Assembly (NCBI GenBank): GCA_002361875.1
Contig: DERX01000012.1
Location: forward strand, 12,454 to 36,938
Direction: 5' to 3'
Source: Ruminococcaceae bacterium UBA3329
GTDB taxonomy: Bacteria > Bacillota > Clostridia > Oscillospirales > Acutalibacteraceae
Length of the DNA stretch: 24,485 bases
Shown here: positions 7,607-14,067 of the stretch, one piece after another
How positions within the stretch are numbered: position 1 is the stretch's first letter
How the letters are laid out: each line of letters begins with the position of its first letter
Notes under the pieces: generated by a model
The model's input: only the letters and a program-made list of their open reading frames with translations
Database searches by the model: none
Told to the model about the DNA's origin: nothing
Made by a program: the position numbers and the translations under genes

Positions 7607-8821
7607 TTATTTCACCTTATCTGTAATTTTTGTTACCGTTGCTTCGACCTTGCCGTCCGTAAACCGAAGCTTAATGATGTCATTTACATTTAACTGACTT
7701 ACGGATGATACGACGCTTTCATTCAGTTTAACTACTGAATAACCTCTTGACAAAATTTTCAGCGGACTTAATGCATCAAGCTTTGAAAGTAAAACAAAAG
7801 CACGGTTATATTTACTCTCATATATCGCTCTTACAACTGAATTTAACGATTTTCTTAAATCTAAAATTCTTTTGTCACAGTCATTCAAAAAGTCACCGGG
7901 CTTTCTCAAAAATCCTGAAGCGGACAGGTTGTCAAGCCGCATTTCTTCAATAAGAATTTTTGAGTTTATCGCCTTGTTTATTTTTCCGTTTAATAAATTT
8001 ATATATGACGCTAGTTCGTTAATATCGGGAACAGCAAGTTCAGCCGCTGCAGACGGAGTTGGTGCTCGCAAATCAGATACAAAATCGCAAATTGTGAAAT
8101 CGGTTTCGTGCCCGACACCTGAAATAATGGGAATTTCGGAATTATAAATTGCTCTTGCGAGTGTTTCACTGTTAAATTCCCATAAATCCTCGGCAGAACC
8201 GCCTCCGCGGGCAATAATAATTACATCTGCACATTTAAGATAATTAAAATCTGACACTGCATGAGCAATTATTTCACCTGTGCCGTCACCTTGAACTGGT
8301 ACGCCTGCAAAAATTATTTCAGAAAGCGGAAATCTGCGGGAAATAATGTTAACGACATCCTGAACCGCCGCACCGTTCGGCGAAGAAATTACGCCTACTT
8401 TTTTTGGAAAAAGCGGAATTGACTTTTTCCTTTCAGGGTCAAATAATCCGTCTTTTGAAAGGCGCTCTTTTAGCTGTTCAAAAGCTATGGCAAGCGCGCC
8501 TATTCCATCGGGCTGAATATCGTCAATGTAAAGCTGATATGCCCCGTCCCGCTCATAGAGAGAAATTCTGCCCCTTGCGATTACCGACATACCGTTTTCC
8601 AAGCGGAACTTAATTTTAGACGCATTACCCGCAAACATAACTGCTTTAACTGAACAATTGCCGTCTTTTAAGGTCATATAAAGATGACCGCTGCGTGCAT
8701 TAGGTGAAAAATTAGAAATTTCTCCGCTTACAAACACATTGTTAAGATTTTCGTCGCCCTCAAGAAGAGAACGGACATACATATTCAGTTGTGAAACAGA
8801 AATAATTGAATGCAAATTCAT
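7607..8821 (-). CDS. xseA: Exodeoxyribonuclease VII large subunit
   Basis: Catalytic subunit of exonuclease VII, a metal-independent single-strand DNA exonuclease that yields short oligonucleotides. It has 404 residues (family about 400-456). The N-terminal OB-fold (about 1-100) reads SVSQLNMYVRSLLE, VSGEISNF, GHLYMTLKD. The catalytic region has KKVGVISSPNGAAVQDVV near 140, IIARGGGSAEDLWEFN near 200, and SGVGHETDFTICDFVSDLRA with PTPSAAAELA after it. The C-terminal part is helical, ending in a small beta tail (LSRGYSVVKLN). It starts with an ATGA overlap on the stop of the upstream TsaD-like gene, so translation is probably coupled. In B. subtilis folD precedes xseA; here it does not. Confidence 0.96.
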   Translation of the reverse strand: MNLHSIISVSQLNMYVRSLLEGDENLNNVFVSGEISNFSPNARSGHLYMTLKDGNCSVKAVMFAGNASKIKFRLENGMSVIARGRISLYERDGAYQLYIDDIQPDGIGALAIAFEQLKERLSKDGLFDPERKKSIPLFPKKVGVISSPNGAAVQDVVNIISRRFPLSEIIFAGVPVQGDGTGEIIAHAVSDFNYLKCADVIIIARGGGSAEDLWEFNSETLARAIYNSEIPIISGVGHETDFTICDFVSDLRAPTPSAAAELAVPDINELASYINLLNGKINKAINSKILIEEMRLDNLSASGFLRKPGDFLNDCDKRILDLRKSLNSVVRAIYESKYNRAFVLLSKLDALSPLKILSRGYSVVKLNESVVSSVSQLNVNDIIKLRFTDGKVEATVTKITDKVK

Positions 8822-9759
8822 TTGTTTTTCTCTTTTTCAAACATAGTATAAGCCAAATATGCTATTCCGCAGGCATTATCGGAAGAAAATGCAGGCTCTG
8901 CAAAAAAAGCACCGAATTTTTTCTCAAAATCTTTGCGGATTGTTGAGTTAGACATTACTCCGCCGGAAAATACAACGGGTAAATTGCCGTATCGCTCTAA
9001 AAGCGAAGTACATGTTTGCGAAATGGCGGATTCAATATATTTTATACAGTACAAAGCAATATCACAGGGCTTTTCACGATGGTCAATCATTTGTTTGCAT
9101 TTATTTTCAACGCCTGAAAGGCTGAAATATGCGCCCTTGTGAAACACTTTAATATTATTGTAATTATTATCTGACTTTAACGCTAACTTTTCAAGTTCGG
9201 CACCGCAGGGAAATTTTAATCCGAGCATAAGCCCGACTCTATCAACTGCCTGACCTGCTTTAAGGTCAAGCGAGTCACATAAAAGTTCGGTTTTAAATCG
9301 ATCGCCGCTCGGTGTTACGAGAAGACCTTGTGATGTACCGCCCGAAATGTGAAAAGCAAGAAATTTTTGGTTTATTAAGTCAGTTCTGCCACATGAATAA
9401 AGCGCTGCCGCAATATGACCGTCCTGATGTGAAAATTCATAAAGCGGAATTTTAAAAGCGGACGAAATAGATTTGGCTACAGCAATTCCCGTTAAAAAGC
9501 ACGGCATATAAGAGCCTTCCTGATTAGACGGCTTAACTGAAACACCCACTGCCGATATATTGGTACCTATTTCGGAACACAAGTCACTTAAAAGCTCCGG
9601 TAACTGAACAGTATGGTGAAAAACAGCATCGCTTTGACGAATGCCTTTTTCCCCTTCTTTCACAGGTAAAAGCTTTTTTCGAAAAATCATTTTTTCGCCG
9701 TCAAAAGCTGAAACCGAGGTGGTGTAATTGCTTGTGTCAATGCCTAAAGCTAAACTCAT
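8818..9759 (-). CDS. TsaD/Kae1/Gcp-like protein, divergent paralog
   Basis: A 313-residue member of the TsaD/Kae1 (former 'glycoprotease' M22) ASKHA-fold family. TsaD makes the tRNA t6A modification; this copy looks like a separate paralog of unknown role. Seen: LGIDTSNYTTS at 5-15 where TsaD has GIETSCDET; HQDGH at 111-115 matching the metal-binding HMEGH; ISGGTSQ at 138-144 (TsaD SGGHTQ); AGQAVDRVGLMLGL at 168-181; FSLSGVENK at 212-220; SGGVMSNSTIR at 265-275; and SSDNACGIA with Asp294, the expected third metal ligand. The metal ligands are kept, but the DE of CDET and the His of SGGHTQ are changed. The ATG at 9759 (AAGGCG upstream) is preferred to the TTG at 9780. It overlaps xseA by 4 bases. 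Confidence 0.85.
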   Translation of the reverse strand: MSLALGIDTSNYTTSVSAFDGEKMIFRKKLLPVKEGEKGIRQSDAVFHHTVQLPELLSDLCSEIGTNISAVGVSVKPSNQEGSYMPCFLTGIAVAKSISSAFKIPLYEFSHQDGHIAAALYSCGRTDLINQKFLAFHISGGTSQGLLVTPSGDRFKTELLCDSLDLKAGQAVDRVGLMLGLKFPCGAELEKLALKSDNNYNNIKVFHKGAYFSLSGVENKCKQMIDHREKPCDIALYCIKYIESAISQTCTSLLERYGNLPVVFSGGVMSNSTIRKDFEKKFGAFFAEPAFSSDNACGIAYLAYTMFEKEKNK

Positions 9760-9784
9760 TTTAATCGCCTTGCAATACAAAATT

Positions 9785-9818
9785 CACACAAATTATTATA
9801 AAAGAGCGTTTTTGTGTG
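9785..9818 (-). repeat. Inverted repeat with boxA-like loop after nusB
   Basis: In the 85-base gap between the nusB stop and the next start codon, CACACAAA (9785-9792) and TTTGTGTG (9811-9818) form 8-bp arms around an 18-base loop. On the minus strand the loop holds CGCTCTTTTA (9808-9799), close to the boxA consensus TGCTCTTTA bound by NusB-NusE. There is no T-run, so it is not a normal terminator. Function is conjecture. Confidence 0.35.
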
Positions 9819-9844
9819 CACGGTACCGTACCTTTCTTTATTCT

Positions 9845-10252
9845 TCACTTTAAATCTTTCTCTCTTATAACCTTGCCGAGAAGACCGTTAATAAATGATG
9901 CATCGTCTTTTGTGCCGAATTTTTTAGCAAGCTCAACCGCTTCATTTGCCGAAACCTTTACAGGGATTGACTCAACATAAAGCATTTCACAAAGAGCAAG
10001 ACGGAGAATTGCAACGGATACCTTCGGCAGACGCTCAAGACGCCAGCCAACCGCATTTTCAGCAATAATGCTGTCAAACTCTTCCTTGTGTTCATCTGTC
10101 ATCTGTGCAAGCGAAATTGCAAATAAATTATCACTTTCAAGCAATTCTGCATCTATTGCAATATCGACTATTTCGGCAACTGTTAATTCGTCATTAAAGA
10201 TTTTTTCAAAAATAAGCGTAAAAGCAAGCTCTCTCTCTTCTCTACGGGTCAT
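9845..10252 (-). CDS. nusB: Transcription antitermination protein NusB
   Basis: All-helical RNA-binding protein that binds boxA RNA with ribosomal protein S10 (NusE) and supports antitermination of rRNA transcription. It has 135 residues, the usual size. Visible family features: TRREERELAFTLIFEKIF at the N-terminus, then VGWRLERLPKVSVAILRLALCEMLY, IPVKVSANEAVELAKKFG and DDASFINGLLGKVIRE near the end. A longer open frame reaches 10363, but its extra residues are unlike NusB, and the ATG at 10252 has a perfect GGAGGAAA site. It is the first gene of the housekeeping operon and has its own promoter and a hairpin-containing leader. In B. subtilis nusB also lies shortly downstream of spoIIIAH. Confidence 0.96.
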   Translation of the reverse strand: MTRREERELAFTLIFEKIFNDELTVAEIVDIAIDAELLESDNLFAISLAQMTDEHKEEFDSIIAENAVGWRLERLPKVSVAILRLALCEMLYVESIPVKVSANEAVELAKKFGTKDDASFINGLLGKVIREKDLK

Positions 10253-10262
10253 GATTTCCTCC

Positions 10263-10297
10263 AAAAAATATGCTCCCCGCCAAAAACAACGGGGAGC
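10263..10297 (-). terminator. Terminator-like hairpin in the nusB leader
   Basis: GCTCCCCG and CGGGGAGC form a perfect 8-bp GC-rich stem with a 10-base loop (10272-10297), followed on the minus strand by ATATTTTTT and then at once by the nusB GGAGG. It has the shape of a strong intrinsic terminator. It could end spoIIIA transcripts, but it also lies downstream of the nusB promoter, so it may be an attenuator for the whole operon. Confidence 0.8.
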
Positions 10298-10313
10298 GTT
10301 ATAGGTTTTCAGC

Positions 10314-10353
10314 GGTACAAAATGTATATACATCAATTTTTGTATATTGTACC
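10314..10353. repeat. Imperfect dyad over the nusB -10 region
   Basis: Outer arms GGTACAA (10314-10320) and TTGTACC (10347-10353) are perfect complements. Inner arms TATAC (10327-10331) and GTATA (10342-10346) extend the dyad on one side of a 6-base bulge. It spans the -10 box and the first transcribed bases, a position suitable for an operator. No matching regulator is recognised. Confidence 0.4.
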
Positions 10354-10374
10354 ACTTGAACATAAAAATATCAA
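10346..10374 (-). promoter_or_regulatory. Promoter of the nusB-recN operon, sigma-A type
   Basis: The -35 box TTGATA (10374-10369) and -10 box TACAAT (10351-10346) each match consensus at 5 of 6 positions, with an ideal 17-base spacer. The predicted start is near 10339, giving a leader of about 87 bases before nusB. It lies 21 bases after the spoIIIAH stop, so nusB and the genes after it can be expressed in growing cells independently of sporulation. Confidence 0.8.
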
Positions 10375-10395
10375 TAGAAAAATGAATAATTATAC

Positions 10396-10932
10396 TTATT
10401 TTAGTTCAATAACGGTTATATTGTCGGAAGTTACATTTGAGTTTCCCGTAACTATATCCTTGATTGTGATAAGTTTATCGTCGGACAGAGTACCTTTCGG
10501 CAGTATTACTTCAAGCTTTGAATCGTTTAATGTAACAAGGCATTTACAGTTAAGCTTTGCGGTAATCAAATTCTGTATGTCGGTTTCCGTCTTGATTTCA
10601 TTTGAAATATCGAGCATTTTTTTCTTTGCCGCTTCTTTTTCTTCCGCATCGACATTTTCATCTGATACAATTGAATCAAGATATTCTTTGGCAGTGTCGT
10701 GTGCCTTTGAACGGTTGATTTCTGCATTTGTAAAATAATCCGATTCATTTACTACATTTGTACCGTTTACATACTGTGCATCGCCGAGGTTAACACTGCT
10801 TGAGGTTTCGGGAGCATTTTGAATATTAGTTCCCTGCTTTGTGTAATACCAATTTAAGAACACAGCCGTACAAAGTGCGATTGCCGCCGCGCCTGCCGCA
10901 ATTTGCCTTTTTTTCAAAATTTTACTTTTCAT
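10396..10932 (-). CDS. spoIIIAH: Stage III sporulation protein AH
   Basis: Mother-cell membrane protein whose extracytoplasmic ring domain (YscJ/FliF-like) pairs with forespore SpoIIQ to form the channel across the two forespore membranes. It has 178 residues: a short basic N-terminus, one membrane segment at about 11-30, a Ser/Asn-rich linker (about 35-60), a helical stretch with NRSKAHDTAKEYLDSI and DAEEKEAAKKKMLDIS, and the ring domain with NLITAKLNCKCLVTLND and KLEVILPKG. The ATG at 10932 has GGAGG just upstream and overlaps the spoIIIAG 3' end by 11 bases. It is the last gene of the operon and has no terminator of its own before the hairpin at 10272-10297. SpoIIQ is not in the window. 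Confidence 0.92.
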   Translation of the reverse strand: MKSKILKKRQIAAGAAAIALCTAVFLNWYYTKQGTNIQNAPETSSSVNLGDAQYVNGTNVVNESDYFTNAEINRSKAHDTAKEYLDSIVSDENVDAEEKEAAKKKMLDISNEIKTETDIQNLITAKLNCKCLVTLNDSKLEVILPKGTLSDDKLITIKDIVTGNSNVTSDNITVIELK

Positions 10933-11461
10933 TATTTACCTCCGTAGATGTCATTTTTGATATTGAAATTCTTGCCGTACTTATTCCTAAGGAAGCGCTT
11001 ACGCAAGAATAAATTCTTTGTTGAACGGCAGGATCATCGCCGCCCTCACAAACAACGGCAACACCTCGTATTTTTGGATTTACCGTTTTGACGAGCAAGC
11101 CGTTTTTCCCGCCGTTTCCGTCCACAATAACATATTCTTTATCTTCGTTTTCCTGTGCATTATCTTTTCTGTCTGATGAAATGTTTTGCGCATAAACATA
11201 TTCCTCCGATTCTTCTATTGTTAAAAATACCTTCGTTTTCCCTGCACCGTCTACTGCCGATATAATATCAGCGAGCTTTTCCTCAGTTTCATTTGAATAA
11301 GAAATATAAGCTTTTTCACTGTCACTGTTCTTTTTTTGAGATTTCGGAAAGACCTCTGACACAAAAATAAGCAAAATTCCAAGCAGTCCTGCTATAAAGC
11401 AAATAAAGGTTTTTTTATTGTTTTTTATAAAATCCGTGCTAACAAGCTTCTTTATATTCAA
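10922..11461 (-). CDS. spoIIIAG: Stage III sporulation protein AG
   Basis: Ring-forming component of the SpoIIIA-SpoIIQ channel in the outer forespore membrane. It has 179 residues, shorter than the B. subtilis protein (about 229). There is one membrane segment at about 18-38 (FICFIAGLLGILLIFVSEVF). After it comes the ring-building domain with ADIISAVDGAGKTKVFLTIE, EEYVYAQNIS, and VNPKIRGVAVVCEGGDDPAV, all typical of the family. The start is TTG at 11461, supported by GAGGTGA 7 bases upstream; no ATG is available nearby. It overlaps the spoIIIAF stop by 4 bases. Confidence 0.93.
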   Translation of the reverse strand: MNIKKLVSTDFIKNNKKTFICFIAGLLGILLIFVSEVFPKSQKKNSDSEKAYISYSNETEEKLADIISAVDGAGKTKVFLTIEESEEYVYAQNISSDRKDNAQENEDKEYVIVDGNGGKNGLLVKTVNPKIRGVAVVCEGGDDPAVQQRIYSCVSASLGISTARISISKMTSTEVNNEK

Positions 11462-11883
11462 CTCACATTCACCTCAAAGCCGTAACCGTTTTTGAGTTTT
11501 TCGGCAACAGCCGCCGCTTTGCTCTTGTCATTTAACTTAATTTCAATGAAATCTATAACATTTTCACCGTCCTTTTCTTTTTCGTGTACCGTTATTTTTT
11601 CTGCAGTACAGTTCTCTTCGTCGCACACCTTTTTGACAGAAATTTTAATAAATTCAGAATAATTGTTAGAATAGTTTGCCGTATTTTCGACATTTTCAGG
11701 CTCATAGAAAGTAAAATCATCACTTGAGTTTCCAAAAGGTGCAATCATATAAAACAGTAAAAACAGTGACAGAAAAATATTCACGGTTTTTGTAAGCTTT
11801 GATTTATGCAATATGATTTTTGCAACAGAAATTATTATGCTTGCACCGCAGAGAGAAAATATATAATTTTTTATCAGTTCCAT
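11458..11883 (-). CDS. spoIIIAF: Stage III sporulation protein AF
   Basis: Membrane-anchored component of the SpoIIIA complex with a C-terminal ring-type domain. It has 141 residues from the ATG at 11883, compared with about 206 in B. subtilis. Two hydrophobic segments near the N-terminus (about 4-22, IKNYIFSLCGASIIISVAK, and 33-50, IFLSLFLLFYMIAPFG) are followed by a soluble domain ending KAAAVAEKLKNGYGFEV. The longest frame starts with a TTG at 11901, but the ATG lies 1 base after the spoIIIAE stop and gives the normal N-terminus for the family. Sequence conservation of this protein is low; the assignment rests strongly on operon position. Confidence 0.88.
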   Translation of the reverse strand: MELIKNYIFSLCGASIIISVAKIILHKSKLTKTVNIFLSLFLLFYMIAPFGNSSDDFTFYEPENVENTANYSNNYSEFIKISVKKVCDEENCTAEKITVHEKEKDGENVIDFIEIKLNDKSKAAAVAEKLKNGYGFEVNVS

Positions 11884-11884
11884 A

Positions 11885-12976
11885 TTATTTACCCGAAACA
11901 ATAATTATGCCTGTTGAAATTATTAAAACAAAGGTTATATAAAATAAAATAATATTTATAAGCGAAACGACTGACGAAAGCTCTTCAATCATTTCCGAAA
12001 TATCGCTGTTGCCGAAAAGGTCGGCGGCTATTGAACAAAACTGCAAAGCAAAATACCAAATAAGCAGTTCAATTATTATCGGAAGAAAAATCAGCAGTAT
12101 TATGACGATTACAATTACTCCTGCTGTATTTTTCATTACGGAAAGGCTACTCATAACAGAGGCTACCGATTCGCTTACCCCTGCACCAACAACGGGAATA
12201 AATGTACCTGAAAAAAAGCGTATTCCCCTAACGGTCAAGCTGTCAGACGAAACAGCAAGAATACTTTGAGTTGTTAAAAGACCTGTATAAATTGTTGAAA
12301 TCAGAGAAAGTATGATAATTATAAGGCGTTTTACCGATTTTATTATTTTATGCTTATAGGACTCAAATGTGAATGAGGTTAAAATATTAAATGTAAACAG
12401 CATATTAACAACAGGAATAAAAAAATTATCGGCAATTTCTGTTATAAACGCAGACAGTGCAATTGCAAAGGAATTATATGTAAAAGCAAGCTTTATGTTA
12501 CCGGATGCGGCAATAATTGCTCCGAGAATCGGAATATAGCTGTCTGTGAATATTGCTGCTGTTTTAATGACTGCACCGGTATTTATTATCAATTCCTTTA
12601 ACGGAACAATAATAGCCGTTACTATGCAAAGAACCGAAATATAATTTATTGCCGTTCTTGCTGATGCATTTTCACCGATGAATGACGAAAATATTGCATT
12701 GACAATTATCACAGCCGTTACAATTACAAGAACACCGGTTATTCTTTTCGATTTATCGGTAATAAGTGAAAATAAAAACTTGAATACACTTTTCAGTGAA
12801 ACATCAGCAATGCCCTCTCCGTTTTCACTGTCAACGCCAAGCTCTTCCAAATAATCCTTTGTTTGCGAATCAATATTTTTTAACACTGATTCGCTTCCGC
12901 TTTCCGCATTGGACGGAAAACAGAAAAAAGTGAGCAAGAAAAATATTGAGAAAATAACCGTTAATGCTTTTTTCAT
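11885..12976 (-). CDS. spoIIIAE: Stage III sporulation protein AE
   Basis: Polytopic membrane protein of the SpoIIIA complex, thought to form part of the channel or its transport core. It has 363 residues. A signal-peptide-like N-terminus (about 1-25, ending CFPSNAES) leads to an extracytoplasmic stretch, then about seven to eight hydrophobic segments from residue 70 to the C-terminus. Family signatures include the LGAIIAASGN segment and the VRGIRFFSGTFIPVVGAGVSES region. The ATG at 12976 overlaps the spoIIIAD stop by ATGA and has AAGGAT upstream; a TTG at 12994 would add six residues before the signal peptide and is less likely. Confidence 0.95.
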   Translation of the reverse strand: MKKALTVIFSIFFLLTFFCFPSNAESGSESVLKNIDSQTKDYLEELGVDSENGEGIADVSLKSVFKFLFSLITDKSKRITGVLVIVTAVIIVNAIFSSFIGENASARTAINYISVLCIVTAIIVPLKELIINTGAVIKTAAIFTDSYIPILGAIIAASGNIKLAFTYNSFAIALSAFITEIADNFFIPVVNMLFTFNILTSFTFESYKHKIIKSVKRLIIIILSLISTIYTGLLTTQSILAVSSDSLTVRGIRFFSGTFIPVVGAGVSESVASVMSSLSVMKNTAGVIVIVIILLIFLPIIIELLIWYFALQFCSIAADLFGNSDISEMIEELSSVVSLINIILFYITFVLIISTGIIIVSGK

Positions 12977-13362
12977 TTTATTAAATCCTTGCAAATCATT
13001 ATAATTCCTTTCAGTACAGGCAGCGAAAAAGAAATAATCACAATTCGTGATGCCACCGCGACCACGCCTGCAAGGGAATTATCTCCCGAGTCTTTTAAAG
13101 TATCTATCAAGAAATCCGACAGAATTGCTACTAAACCTACCTTTAACAGCAATCTTAAATTATCAGTCGAAATATCAAACTGATTGAATATTTCATTAAA
13201 CTCCTCAAGTAAGGGAGCCGCCTCGTCAAGCAGAAAAAAGATGATAATTATTATTGCCGAAAAGCGAAGCAGTATTGTATATTCCGGTCTGTATTGCCTG
13301 ATAAACACTGCACAGCAAATAAAAATCAAAGTAACAGCCGCAATTTTAATAAGAACAGTCAT
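12973..13362 (-). CDS. spoIIIAD: Stage III sporulation protein AD
   Basis: Small membrane protein related to SpoIIIAC. It has 129 residues (B. subtilis about 133) with roughly four hydrophobic segments (2-20, 30-46, 68-88, 100-120). The family-like stretch IFNQFDISTDNLRLLLKVGLVAILSDF is followed by LIDTLKDSGDNSLAGVVAVASR. The ATG at 13362 overlaps the spoIIIAC stop by 4 bases (ATGA). No clear ribosome site precedes it, so translation probably depends on reinitiation after spoIIIAC. Confidence 0.94.
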   Translation of the reverse strand: MTVLIKIAAVTLIFICCAVFIRQYRPEYTILLRFSAIIIIIFFLLDEAAPLLEEFNEIFNQFDISTDNLRLLLKVGLVAILSDFLIDTLKDSGDNSLAGVVAVASRIVIISFSLPVLKGIIMICKDLIK

Positions 13363-13553
13363 AGATTAAAAATCTGTTTTATATCCGAAAAAAGTGAGCT
13401 TAACTGAGGAATGAGCATTGCGATTATAACTATTATCCCAGTAAGAACGGTCAGCGTTGCATATTCCTCGCGTCCTGCCTTTGAAAGCATTTGATTTAAG
13501 ACGGCAACAATAAGCCCAATGGCCGCAATTTTAAACAAAAATGATATATCCAT
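13359..13553 (-). CDS. spoIIIAC: Stage III sporulation protein AC
   Basis: A 64-residue membrane protein with two hydrophobic segments (about 5-22 and 33-52), of the size expected for the family. The core LFKIAAIGLIVAVLNQMLSK followed by AGREEYATLTVLTGIIV is characteristic. The ATG at 13553 has GAGG upstream and lies 7 bases after the spoIIIAB stop. Confidence 0.94.
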   Translation of the reverse strand: MDISFLFKIAAIGLIVAVLNQMLSKAGREEYATLTVLTGIIVIIAMLIPQLSSLFSDIKQIFNL

Positions 13554-13560
13554 ATTTTCC

Positions 13561-14067
13561 TCACAGAATTATGATTAGCAGTAAAAACACCGTTCCGAAC
13601 AAAAGTGCAGAGAAGGTTTTTATTTTTCTTTCTTCGGCGGATTTCGCGCTTTCCTGCTCTGCCTTAAAAAACTTTTTATAGGTTTCGCAGTTTAAAATCT
13701 GACCGTCAACATCGGATTTACCGAGCATTGAAAAGAAACCGTCCAGCAGTTCACAGGAATAAGGTGAAAATATATTTGATTTTTTTATTGAACGAAAGTT
13801 GTATTTTGAAAAATCCGTCGAAAATTCCGATTTTTTAAAATCCTGTAAGAACATAAGAAGATAAAATTTATCAGAACTGTATATGTGCCTAAAAATGTCT
13901 TTCAAATCCAAACTTTGATATTTTATTGAAATTTCAATGAAATCAATCATCAAATATATTTGCCTAAGCGCCTCGGTACGGTTTTTAATTTGCCTTATGT
14001 AGCTTATATCCGCCAAAACCGCCGACGCTGTCATCAGAATTATTCCCGCTGTTTTGAGTAAGCTCAT
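13561..14067 (-). CDS. spoIIIAB: Stage III sporulation protein AB
   Basis: Membrane protein of the SpoIIIA complex, distantly related to type II secretion (GspF-like) proteins. It has 168 residues from the ATG at 14067, close to the B. subtilis 171. Membrane segments lie at the N-terminus (LLKTAGIILMTASAVLADI) and at the very C-terminus (LLFGTVFLLLIIIL), with a helical cytoplasmic part between them (RTEALRQIYLMIDFIEISIK). The longest frame uses a TTG at 14076, but the ATG gives the expected N-terminus. Its first 83 bases lie inside the 3' end of spoIIIAA, a long overlap for this operon. Confidence 0.92.
   Translation of the reverse strand: MSLLKTAGIILMTASAVLADISYIRQIKNRTEALRQIYLMIDFIEISIKYQSLDLKDIFRHIYSSDKFYLLMFLQDFKKSEFSTDFSKYNFRSIKKSNIFSPYSCELLDGFFSMLGKSDVDGQILNCETYKKFFKAEQESAKSAEERKIKTFSALLFGTVFLLLIIIL

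Noticed and set aside
9795..9800. TATAAT on the minus strand upstream of the TsaD-like gene
   Set aside because: No -35-like sequence lies 16-18 bases upstream, so it is probably just AT-rich sequence rather than an internal promoter.
9820..9829. Palindrome ACGGTACCGT after the nusB stop
   Set aside because: A 10-base perfect palindrome without T-run, repeat copy or promoter context; chance is a sufficient explanation.
10253..10363. N-terminal extension of nusB to 10363
   Set aside because: The extra 37 residues run through the promoter leader and hairpin, are unlike NusB, and the ATG at 10252 has a perfect ribosome site.
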